Assembly: GCA_015661465.1 (NCBI GenBank) | Contig: DQVZ01000281.1 | Location: 1-6,195, forward strand | Length of the DNA stretch: 6,195 bases | Reading direction: 5' to 3' | Source: Aquifex aeolicus | GTDB lineage: Bacteria; Aquificota; Aquificia; Aquificales; Aquificaceae | Shown here: piece by piece, positions 1-5,101 of the stretch | Layout: each line of letters opens with the position of its first letter | Numbering within the stretch: position 1 is the first letter of the stretch | The notes under the pieces: generated by a model | What the model was told of the DNA's origin: nothing | The model's database searches: none | Seen by the model: only the letters and a program-made list of their open reading frames with translations | Program-made: the position numbers and the translations under genes

Positions 1-819
1 CCTGCTTACGAATTTGCTTTAATGTTACATTATGAACTCAAAAAGAGAGGTATAAGATATAAAGTTCCGATAACCTTTATAACCTCTGAGCCTTATGTGG
101 GACACTTTGGTGTCGGGGGAATAGGTCCTTCAAAGAGATTTGTAGAGGATTTGTTTGCGGAAAGGAATATAGATTGGATTGCAAACGTTGCGGTAAAAGC
201 TATAGAACCTGACAAGGTAATTTACGAAGATGTAAATGGAAATACTCATGAAGTTCCTGCATCTTTCACTATGTTCATGCCCAGGTTCCAAGGTCCTGAA
301 GTTGTGGCTTCCGCGGGAGATAAAGTGGCAAATCCTGTAAACAAAATGGTTGTAGTAAATAGATGTTTCCAAAACCCAACTTATAAGAATATATTCGGTG
401 TAGGAGTAGTAACGGCTATACCTCCTATTGAAAAAACTCCTATACCTACCGGTGGACCTAAAACTGGAATGATGATAGAACAAATGGCAATAGCGGTATC
501 TCATAATATAGTAAATGACATAAGAAATAACCCCGATAGATACGCTCCGAGTCTTTCTGCTATATGTATAGCGGATTTTGGTGAGGATGCAGGATTTTTC
601 TTTGCAGACCCTGTAATTCCTCCCAGACAAAGGATAATAACCAAAAAAGGAAAATGGGCACGTTGGTTTAAATCTGCCTTTGAAAAGTACTTCCTGTGGA
701 AAGTAAGAAGTGGAAATATAGCTCCTTCTTTTGAAGAAAAAGTACTTGAATTATTCTTAAAGGTTCGTCCTATTGAACTTTGTAAAGATTGCGAAGGTGC
801 TCCGGGTAGTAGATGCTAA
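1..819 (+). CDS. sqr: Sulfide:quinone oxidoreductase, type I-like, 5'-truncated by window edge
   Basis: Flavoprotein that oxidises sulfide to zero-valent sulfur/polysulfide and reduces membrane quinone; family members are monotopic proteins on the periplasmic face. The frame is open from base 1 (Pro-Ala-Tyr-Glu-Phe-Ala-Leu-Met), so the gene begins upstream; the ATG at 22 is internal. If the first visible codon is residue 159 the protein ends at 430, the length I recall for the Aquifex aeolicus enzyme. On that numbering the catalytic Cys347 falls exactly on the TGT at 565-567 (motif AICIADFG), Ile346 precedes it, and Phe385 lies in KSAF; Ile346 and Phe385 sandwich the quinone ring in the known structure. 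The other central cysteine, Cys156, would lie three residues before the window. The C-terminal part (about 375-412) holds the aromatic, basic segments KWARWFKSAF and YFLWKVR expected for membrane docking. The extreme C-terminus is CKDC followed by a final Cys. Family assignment is very secure; the A. aeolicus numbering is from memory. Confidence 0.95.
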   Translation, partial: PAYEFALMLHYELKKRGIRYKVPITFITSEPYVGHFGVGGIGPSKRFVEDLFAERNIDWIANVAVKAIEPDKVIYEDVNGNTHEVPASFTMFMPRFQGPEVVASAGDKVANPVNKMVVVNRCFQNPTYKNIFGVGVVTAIPPIEKTPIPTGGPKTGMMIEQMAIAVSHNIVNDIRNNPDRYAPSLSAICIADFGEDAGFFFADPVIPPRQRIITKKGKWARWFKSAFEKYFLWKVRSGNIAPSFEEKVLELFLKVRPIELCKDCEGAPGSRC

Positions 820-889
820 ACTATTTCCTTTCCTTTTATTTTTTTCTTTCCTTTGGATAGTTAGTGAGTATTTAATTTTATCTTAAATT

Positions 890-908
890 TACTTAATATT
901 ATTAAGTA
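890..908. promoter_or_regulatory. Perfect 19-bp palindrome at the tetR start codon, probable autoregulatory operator
   Basis: Arms TACTTAATA and TATTAAGTA flank a single central T (899), with no mismatch, and the last base is the A of the ATG at 908. On the plus strand TAATAT (894-899) inside the palindrome resembles a -10 box, placed so that transcription could start at or next to the ATG. No convincing -35 is visible. Position and symmetry are typical of a TetR-family dimer site repressing its own gene; that it is this protein's operator is inference. Confidence 0.6.
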
Positions 909-1486
909 TGGTTAAAACTAAAGAGAAAATTTTGAAGGTTGGGGCGGAAATAATAGCCCATGAGAGTCTAAGGAAGTTCACCGCTAAAAATCTTGCCAAA
1001 AAAATAGGTATTAGTGATGCTGCTATATTTAAGCATTTTTCTTCTATGAATGAAATAGCGGAGGAAATTATCCTTAGATATACAAATGAATGTATACTTC
1101 GTACAAAAGAAGCGGTAGCTCTGGGAAAAACTCCCATTGAGAAAATGGAGAAGATTCTGGAAGGTCATATGGAACTACTAGAAAAAACAAGGGGAATAAT
1201 ACCTATAATATGCTTTGAGTTTTCACGAAGTGATAAGAGAAGCTTAAAAAGAAAGATCCATGAATTTTTAGAGGAATACGGAAACATACTTAAAGAAGTA
1301 ATAAGAGAAGGCATAAAAAAAGGTGAATTTAGAGATGATATAGACGTGGACGAAGCTGCTTTCTCTCTAATAGGTTTTATGCAAGGTAAGGCTTTCCAGT
1401 GGTTTTTAAAAGGAAAAAAAGGAAAAATAATTAGAGACCCTGAAACGGTTAAAAAGTTGATACTTTACGGCTTGAAAAAAGTTTAA
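908..1486 (+). CDS. TetR/AcrR-family transcriptional regulator (tetR copy 1)
   Basis: A 192-residue all-helical protein of normal TetR size. The N-terminal DNA-binding domain spans about residues 4-52; the helix-turn-helix is about 24-43 (FTAKNLAKKIGISDAAIFKHF), with the classic lysine, small residue and aromatic-x-His-Phe pattern of the family. Residues 55-192 form the divergent ligand/dimer domain, with Trp165 and several aromatics near the C-terminus; the ligand cannot be read from sequence. No Shine-Dalgarno precedes the ATG; the bases before it are a palindrome, so translation from a leaderless transcript is plausible. It follows sqr on the same strand after 88 bases, but the palindrome suggests its own promoter. 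It converges on moaA, the two genes sharing TTAA as overlapping stop codons (1483-1486). Candidate targets are itself and sqr, both unproven. Confidence 0.9.
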   Translation: MVKTKEKILKVGAEIIAHESLRKFTAKNLAKKIGISDAAIFKHFSSMNEIAEEIILRYTNECILRTKEAVALGKTPIEKMEKILEGHMELLEKTRGIIPIICFEFSRSDKRSLKRKIHEFLEEYGNILKEVIREGIKKGEFRDDIDVDEAAFSLIGFMQGKAFQWFLKGKKGKIIRDPETVKKLILYGLKKV

Positions 1487-2448
1487 CCTCCTACTTTAAA
1501 CATCTCTACCTTTCTTTTTCTGTAAATTTTATTTCTAAGTTCCGAGTATCTATCTTCTCTATTTCCCCAAATTTCCTTTATAAACTCTTCTAAGTCCCTT
1601 TCTTTAGGAATTTTGTATCCTTTATCTGAGAATAAACATGTAAAAATTTTTCCATCTGCGGACAAACGAATTCTATCACAACCATTACAGAAGGGCTTCG
1701 TAACTGATGCAATAATTCCGAATTCCACATTATCGTCTTCATATCTGAACCTTAGAGCAGTATCTTCGGGCTTTTTGGGAAGCTGATAAAAGTAGAATCT
1801 TTTAGAAAGCCTATACAAAATTTCATCAGCGCTTACCACTTTTTTATAGCTCCAATTGTTAATTGTTCCGACATCCATGTATTCAATAAATCTTAAGGTT
1901 ATTTTTTTTCTCTTAAAGTAGTCGGCAAGCTTAATTATTTCGTCATCGTTATACCCCCTTATTATGACGCTGTTGACTTTTACTTTAAAACCCAAGTCTC
2001 TTGCTTCTTCAATAGCTTCAAGGACTTCATAAAGATTTACATCCCTGTTTACGATTAACCTGTTTTTTTTCGGATTCAGTGAATGAATACTTACAGTAAT
2101 CCTCTTAAGTCCCGCATCTTTAAGCCCTCTTAATCTTTGCCTGAGGAATACTCCGTTTGTTGTGAGAGCTACATCTTCAATACCCTCTACCTTTGCAACT
2201 CTTTCGATGATTTCTTCTAAGTCCTTTCTTAAAAGTGGTTCTCCTCCCGTAAGCCTTATCTTCCTAACACCGAGTTTTGCAAAGGTCTTAACTATTCCCT
2301 CAATTTCTTCAGGACTCATTAATTCATTTCTTTTTAAAAAATTGTAGTCCTTGTCAGGAGGCATACAGAAATTACATCTTAGATTACACCTATCGGTGAG
2401 GGATATTCTCAGAACTCTCAGAGGTCTATTTAATTTGTCCAGGAGCAT
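1483..2448 (-). CDS. moaA: GTP 3',8-cyclase MoaA (radical SAM, molybdenum cofactor synthesis)
   Basis: Catalyses the first step of molybdopterin synthesis in the cytoplasm: radical SAM cyclisation of GTP to 3',8-cyclo-7,8-dihydro-GTP, used by MoaC. The 321-residue length is usual. The radical-SAM cluster motif is Cys21-x3-Cys25-x2-Cys28 ([12 protein letters not shown]), followed by the SAM-binding TGGEP at 67-71. The second, substrate-binding 4Fe-4S cluster is given by Cys254, Cys257 and Cys271 ([14 protein letters not shown]...TC), with the GTP-binding arginines in that stretch. The protein ends in Gly-Gly, the conserved C-terminal tail that reaches into the active site, so the gene is complete. 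The ATG at 2448 lies inside the 3' end of moaE (23-base overlap) and has GGGAG at 2458-2462 as a ribosome site, pointing to coupled translation as the second gene after moaE. Two runs of eight A occur on the coding strand (complement of 1902-1909 and 2063-2070). Confidence 0.97.
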   Translation of the reverse strand: MLLDKLNRPLRVLRISLTDRCNLRCNFCMPPDKDYNFLKRNELMSPEEIEGIVKTFAKLGVRKIRLTGGEPLLRKDLEEIIERVAKVEGIEDVALTTNGVFLRQRLRGLKDAGLKRITVSIHSLNPKKNRLIVNRDVNLYEVLEAIEEARDLGFKVKVNSVIIRGYNDDEIIKLADYFKRKKITLRFIEYMDVGTINNWSYKKVVSADEILYRLSKRFYFYQLPKKPEDTALRFRYEDDNVEFGIIASVTKPFCNGCDRIRLSADGKIFTCLFSDKGYKIPKERDLEEFIKEIWGNREDRYSELRNKIYRKRKVEMFKVGG

Positions 2449-2875
2449 TTTTCTTATCTCCCAAAATCCACTTTTTCTTCCCGTCTTTGAATATTTCCTT
2501 TTTCCATATAGGGACTCTTTTCTTCGTTTCGTCTACGGCATACCTGCAAGCTTTAAAGGTTTCTTGCCGATGTCCTCCAACTGCTAAAACTAAAAATGAT
2601 GGTTCTCCTACTTTTACAACGCCGAGTCTGTGATGTATAAAGATGTCCTTGACACCAAAAGTTCTTATAGTTTCCTCCCTTATTTTCTCCATTTCCTTTA
2701 TAGCCATTTCCGGGTATGCTTCGTATTCCAAGGCTTCTATATCACCATCTTCAGGAGCGCTTCTTGGAATTCCAAGAAATAATACCCCAGCTCCACAATC
2801 TTCAGGAATTTCGTACTCTGATAAAATCCTGTCTGCTCCAAACCATTCGTAACCTAGGTATACTTTGGGAATCAT
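2426..2875 (-). CDS. moaE: Molybdopterin synthase catalytic subunit MoaE
   Basis: Large subunit of molybdopterin synthase, which with thiocarboxylated MoaD converts cyclic pyranopterin monophosphate to molybdopterin. The 149 residues show the family signatures in order: GIPRS (Arg38), LEYEAY (49-54), [11 protein letters not shown] (81-91), GGHR (100-103), DETKK (115-119) and the terminal hallmark PIWKKE (122-127). Lys119 and Lys126 correspond to the catalytic lysines of the E. coli enzyme, and Arg38 and His102-Arg103 to its other active-site residues. The ATG at 2875 has a strong GGAGGA ribosome site (complement of 2881-2886) with 5 bases between. It overlaps moaA by 23 bases and is first in the moaE-moaA pair. 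Its obligatory partner MoaD is not in the window. The tetR gene upstream on the same strand ends 69 bases earlier; a promoter-like pair and a palindrome in that gap suggest separate initiation. Confidence 0.96.
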   Translation of the reverse strand: MIPKVYLGYEWFGADRILSEYEIPEDCGAGVLFLGIPRSAPEDGDIEALEYEAYPEMAIKEMEKIREETIRTFGVKDIFIHHRLGVVKVGEPSFLVLAVGGHRQETFKACRYAVDETKKRVPIWKKEIFKDGKKKWILGDKKNAPGQIK

Positions 2876-2886
2876 TATTTTCCTCC

Positions 2887-2906
2887 ATATGACAATTTTG
2901 TCATAT
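2887..2906. promoter_or_regulatory. Perfect 20-bp palindrome upstream of the moaE ribosome site, probable operator
   Basis: Arms ATATGACAA (2887-2895) and TTGTCATAT (2898-2906) are exact reverse complements separated by TT. The element abuts the GGAGGA of moaE and overlaps the expected transcription start of the promoter-like hexamers at 2910-2937, where a bound dimer would block moaE-moaA. A two-base loop makes an RNA hairpin role poor, so a DNA site is favoured. It does not resemble the E. coli ModE site as I know it. The binding protein is unknown; the adjacent TetR is one candidate. Confidence 0.65.
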
Positions 2907-2909
2907 ATT

Positions 2910-2937
2910 ATTTTAGAGCTGATTTTAAGATAATCAA
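2910..2937 (-). promoter_or_regulatory. Candidate promoter for moaE-moaA
   Basis: On the minus strand TTGATT (2937-2932) and TAAAAT (2915-2910) are separated by 16 bases, near the sigma-70 consensus in sequence and spacing. Initiation would fall about 2903, inside the palindrome and some 28 bases before the moaE ATG, leaving room for the GGAGGA ribosome site. Read by eye only; AT-rich DNA yields such matches easily. Confidence 0.4.
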
Positions 2938-2944
2938 GTAATTT

Positions 2945-3505
2945 TTATCCTATGAGGGCACCTTTAAGAGTTGAAATAAGCTCTCTTTTAATCAGTTGGG
3001 TATTATGTCTAAGAAAATTTCTCTCCTTAAATATGAAGATTCTTTCGACACTACCTGTTATTACTGCAAGAGCAACTTCAGGGTAAGTTTTGAGTTTTTT
3101 CTTCGTATACAAGTTATTCAAGAATTTCAGTATTAGTTCCCCCGGAAGGTGAGTAACCTGAGGATATTCCTTAAGTAGATGATAAAGATTTAGAAACCTG
3201 TAAGATTCTGGTTTATTGAAGGCGTAACCTATCAATGCTTCTATTATATTTTTAAAAATTTCTTCTTCACTCTCTCCTTTTTCTATAGATTTTGCAATAG
3301 CTTCTTTTAATTCAGTAGTTATTGAAATCAAAAGCTCATGTATTATTTCATCTTTGCTATTAAAGTGCCTATATATAGCACCTTCTGTAATTCCTACCTC
3401 TTTAGCTATGTCTTTTATGGTGGTTTCCCTAAATCCTTTTCTGGAAAATAGTCTTAAAGCGGCTTCCAATATTTTTTCCTTGGTATCGGAGCGTCTTTCT
3501 CCCAT
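2945..3505 (-). CDS. TetR/AcrR-family transcriptional regulator (tetR copy 2)
   Basis: A 186-residue protein when started at the ATG at 3505 (Met-Gly-Glu-Arg-Arg). The open frame continues upstream to 3661, but those 52 extra residues are not TetR-like and would overlap divergent thiS, so the internal ATG is preferred. An in-frame TTG at 3514 is an alternative only three codons earlier. The TetR DNA-binding domain spans about residues 7-54: TKEKILEAALRLF, then the helix-turn-helix about 28-48 (TTIKDIAKEVGITEGAIYRHF), closely matching the family consensus. The rest is the ligand/dimerisation domain with no recognisable specificity. No Shine-Dalgarno is present; TATACT (3519-3514) with TTGGTA (3541-3536) would place transcription start at or within a few bases of the ATG. 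It lies between moaE (downstream, same strand) and thiS (divergent), so both cofactor operons are candidate targets, by position only. Confidence 0.9.
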   Translation of the reverse strand: MGERRSDTKEKILEAALRLFSRKGFRETTIKDIAKEVGITEGAIYRHFNSKDEIIHELLISITTELKEAIAKSIEKGESEEEIFKNIIEALIGYAFNKPESYRFLNLYHLLKEYPQVTHLPGELILKFLNNLYTKKKLKTYPEVALAVITGSVERIFIFKERNFLRHNTQLIKRELISTLKGALIG

Positions 3506-3513
3506 ATTAAGCA

Positions 3514-3541
3514 AGTATACACGTATATTATTCAATACCAA
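3514..3541 (-). promoter_or_regulatory. Candidate promoter and overlapping inverted repeat of the second tetR gene
   Basis: On the minus strand TTGGTA (3541-3536), a 16-base spacer and TATACT (3519-3514) form a reasonable sigma-70-like promoter, with start predicted at about 3507-3505, that is, at the ATG. An inverted repeat TATAC-AC-GTATA (3516-3527) overlaps the -10 box; with one mismatch it extends to 3514-3529. This is the geometry expected of TetR autorepression. The arms are short and A/T-rich, so the repeat alone is moderate evidence. Confidence 0.45.
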
Positions 3542-3542
3542 G

Positions 3543-3570
3543 TTAATAAGAAATTTCTTATATTTATAAA
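3543..3570 (+). promoter_or_regulatory. Candidate thiS promoter containing a perfect 16-bp palindrome (3546-3561)
   Basis: TTAATA (3543-3548), 16 bases and TATAAA (3565-3570) form a weak sigma-70-like promoter; TATAAA ends 5 bases before the thiS ATG, implying a leaderless or nearly leaderless transcript. Between and partly over the boxes lies ATAAGAAA/TTTCTTAT, a perfect palindrome with no spacer, well placed as an operator for the divergent TetR or another repressor. The region is too short for a TPP riboswitch, and no THI-box sequence is visible, so thiamine control by riboswitch is not supported here. Confidence 0.45.
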
Positions 3571-3575
3571 CTATC

Positions 3576-3785
3576 ATGCCAAAGGTAATACTGAACGGGG
3601 AAGAGAAGGAAATTCCAAGAGAAATGACAGTAATGGAGTTACTTGAAGAAATAGGTGTCAAATTTAGAGAAATAGGATTAGCAGTAGCTATAAACGAAGA
3701 GGTGGTTCCGAAATCGGAGTATACAACCAGAAAGGTAAAAGAAGGAGATAAGGTAGAAGTTGTTCAACTCGTAGGAGGAGGTTAA
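3576..3785 (+). CDS. thiS: Sulfur carrier protein ThiS
   Basis: Small ubiquitin-fold protein (69 residues, normal size) that carries sulfur as a C-terminal thiocarboxylate to ThiG for the thiazole ring of thiamine. Seen: an N-terminal beta strand with VILNGEEKEI, a helix TVMELLEEIG (18-27), the VAINEEVVPKSEY stretch (37-49), EGDKVEVVQLV (56-66) and the C-terminal Gly-Gly-Gly. The terminal glycines are what ThiF adenylates and thiolates; an ending in VGGG also occurs in Bacillus subtilis ThiS as I recall it. The VP-x3-Y and GDxVEVV pattern favours ThiS over MoaD, and thiG follows 39 bases downstream. No Shine-Dalgarno precedes the ATG at 3576, and a TATAAA box ends just 5 bases before it, suggesting leaderless translation. 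ThiF, ThiH/ThiO and MoaD are absent from the window, so a second role as carrier for MoaE cannot be excluded. Confidence 0.93.
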   Translation: MPKVILNGEEKEIPREMTVMELLEEIGVKFREIGLAVAINEEVVPKSEYTTRKVKEGDKVEVVQLVGGG

Positions 3786-3808
3786 AAATCTAATTGATTT
3801 AGATTTTT
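3784..3808 (+). repeat. Perfect 10-bp inverted repeat in the thiS-thiG spacer
   Basis: Arms AAAAATCTAA (3784-3793) and TTAGATTTTT (3799-3808) pair perfectly around a five-base TTGAT loop. The left arm begins in the thiS stop codon, and the right arm ends two bases before the thiG ribosome site. The T-run (3804-3809) resembles an intrinsic terminator or attenuator, but nine of ten pairs are A-T, which would be very weak as RNA at hyperthermophilic temperature. It may instead be a DNA site, a processing signal or a partial attenuator adjusting the ThiS:ThiG ratio. Confidence 0.5.
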
Positions 3809-3810
3809 TG

Positions 3811-3816
3811 AGGAGG
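3811..3816 (+). promoter_or_regulatory. Strong ribosome binding site that fixes the thiG start
   Basis: AGGAGG lies 8 bases before the ATG at 3825. The frame also contains a GTG at 3816, but its G is the last base of the Shine-Dalgarno itself, so GTG cannot be the start and the protein begins Met-Gln-Asp-Trp. Confidence 0.85.
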
Positions 3817-3824
3817 TGATTTGT

Positions 3825-4628
3825 ATGCAAGACTGGGAGATGCTTCTACAAGACGATTACCTTGAGATAGCGGGAAGGAAATTCAAGTCTAGGCTTATTA
3901 TAGGTTCTGGAAAGTTTAAAGATTTCCAACAAACTAAAGAAGTCCTTGAAGCTTCGGGAGCTGAGATAATAACTGTAGCAGTAAGACGGGTAAACATAAC
4001 GGATCCAACGAAAGAAAATCTCTTGGACTATATAGACCCCAACAAGTATCTAATTCTTCCCAATACTGCGGGATGCTATACTGCCGAAGAAGCTATAAAG
4101 ACTGCTATGATGGCAAGAGAAGCCACAGGTATAAACTGGGTAAAACTGGAGGTTATAGGAGATAAAAAGACATTACTCCCGGATATGGAGGAAACTTACA
4201 GAGCTGCAAAATTCCTCGTGAAAGAAGGGTTTGTAGTTCTCCCTTACGTATTTGACGACCCTGTATACGCTAAAAAGTTTGAAGATATAGGGTGTGCGGC
4301 TGTAATGCCTCTCGCAGCTCCCATAGGTTCCGGATTGGGTCTGCAAAATCCTTATAACCTAATCTTTATAAAGGAAGCCGTATCGGTTCCTGTAATAGTT
4401 GATGCGGGAATAGGTAGTGCTACTGATATACCTCCCGTTATGGAACTCGGTGTTGATGGTATACTTACAAATACTGCTCTTGCTGAAGCAAAAGATCCCA
4501 TAAAAATGGCTGTAGCTATGAAGTATGCAACAATAACGGGACGACTTGCTTATCTTGCAGGGAGAATGCCCAAGAGAACTTATGCAGTTCCCTCCTCACC
4601 TACAAAGGGAGTTCCCTTTAAAAATTGA
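3825..4628 (+). CDS. thiG: Thiazole synthase ThiG
   Basis: Cytoplasmic (beta-alpha)8 barrel enzyme that joins 1-deoxy-D-xylulose 5-phosphate, dehydroglycine/iminoglycine and the sulfur of ThiS thiocarboxylate into the thiazole phosphate of thiamine. The product is 267 residues, usual for the family. Lys107 in WVKLEV is the expected Schiff-base lysine, with Glu109 beside it and Asp193 in VDAGIG; these match B. subtilis Lys96, Glu98 and Asp182 with a constant offset of 11. Other signatures are the early LIIGSGKF (25-32), the phosphate-binding [16 protein letters not shown] (161-176) and the C-terminal [19 protein letters not shown] (242-260). It follows thiS as a two-gene unit. Its last 49 bases overlap the 3' end of aroK on the other strand, so there is no room for a conventional terminator between the two genes. 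Confidence 0.97.
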   Translation: MQDWEMLLQDDYLEIAGRKFKSRLIIGSGKFKDFQQTKEVLEASGAEIITVAVRRVNITDPTKENLLDYIDPNKYLILPNTAGCYTAEEAIKTAMMAREATGINWVKLEVIGDKKTLLPDMEETYRAAKFLVKEGFVVLPYVFDDPVYAKKFEDIGCAAVMPLAAPIGSGLGLQNPYNLIFIKEAVSVPVIVDAGIGSATDIPPVMELGVDGILTNTALAEAKDPIKMAVAMKYATITGRLAYLAGRMPKRTYAVPSSPTKGVPFKN

Positions 4629-5101
4629 AGAATTTCCCTTGCAATCTCTTCCGGTTTTTTTTCTCCTTTTATTCTTATGTCCGCTCTTTCATAAATCCTT
4701 TTTCTCTCATGAAACAGCTTTTTAAGTTCTTGTATAGGTCTATAAAGCAGCGGTCTTTCATCCGAATTCCTACACCTGTCCAGAAAAGTTTCAAAGTCTA
4801 TATCTAAAAATACTACTCTCCCTTTACTTTTCATAAAGTCCATAGCTTCTGGATTAGCTCCCAATCCTCCTCCTGTTGAGATTATTGCCTTTTCCTTTAA
4901 AGAAAGTTCCTTTAAGGTTTCAAACTCGAGATTTCTAAAGTAGTCCTCTCCCTTTTTTTGAAATATTTGAGGTATAGACATTCTTTCTTTTTTAACAACT
5001 TCTTTGTCTACATCGAAGAAGGGGTAATTAAGAAGATGAGAAAGAAGTTCTCCTACAGTGCTTTTTCCACTGCACATAAAACCTACAAGGAAAATTCTCA
5101 T
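4580..5101 (-). CDS. aroK: Shikimate kinase AroK
   Basis: ATP-dependent phosphorylation of shikimate to shikimate 3-phosphate, fifth step of the chorismate pathway, cytoplasmic. The 173-residue protein is close to the usual 165-175. Seen: the Walker A loop GFMCSGKST (7-15) with Lys13 and Ser14; the DVD at 30-32 that binds shikimate and Mg; YFRNLE (54-59) with Arg56; STGGG (75-79) shaping the shikimate site; and the lid-region ERPLL (115-119) with Arg116. The ATG at 5101 overlaps the stop of the upstream cytochrome gene as ATGA (5098-5101), implying translational coupling and one transcript. The last 16 codons overlap thiG, so the C-terminal tail after about residue 158 (ending GEEGTA) is probably free to vary. 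A run of eight A (complement of 4655-4662) encodes the Lys-Lys of GEKKPEE. Confidence 0.97.
   Translation of the reverse strand: MRIFLVGFMCSGKSTVGELLSHLLNYPFFDVDKEVVKKERMSIPQIFQKKGEDYFRNLEFETLKELSLKEKAIISTGGGLGANPEAMDFMKSKGRVVFLDIDFETFLDRCRNSDERPLLYRPIQELKKLFHERKRIYERADIRIKGEKKPEEIAREILQFLKGTPFVGEEGTA

Noticed and set aside
130..630. Long minus-strand open frame inside sqr
   Set aside because: It is antisense to a clear SQR coding frame, rich in Ser/Tyr/Arg from mirrored codons, and has no family resemblance.
820..889. T-rich stretch after sqr as an intrinsic terminator
   Set aside because: Many T residues are present, but I find no GC stem before them; nothing else recognisable lies between the sqr stop and the palindrome.
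2921..2937. TGATT/AATCA hairpin after the second tetR stop as a terminator
   Set aside because: It has only five A/T-rich pairs and no T-run after it on the minus strand; it is better explained as part of the moaE promoter region.
3506..3575. TPP riboswitch upstream of thiS
   Set aside because: The gap is only 70 bases, AT-rich and without THI-box sequence; the implied leader is nearly zero length.
3506..3661. 52-residue N-terminal extension of the second TetR protein
   Set aside because: The extension does not look like TetR, overlaps the divergent thiS gene, and the family domain starts right after the ATG at 3505.
3816..3824. GTG start for thiG
   Set aside because: The GTG overlaps the AGGAGG ribosome site, so initiation must be at the ATG at 3825.
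4627..4662. Terminator of thiG: GAAGA/TCTTC stem followed by T8
   Set aside because: The stem has five pairs with a 15-base loop and is separated from the T-run by CGG; it lies within aroK and is too weak to call.
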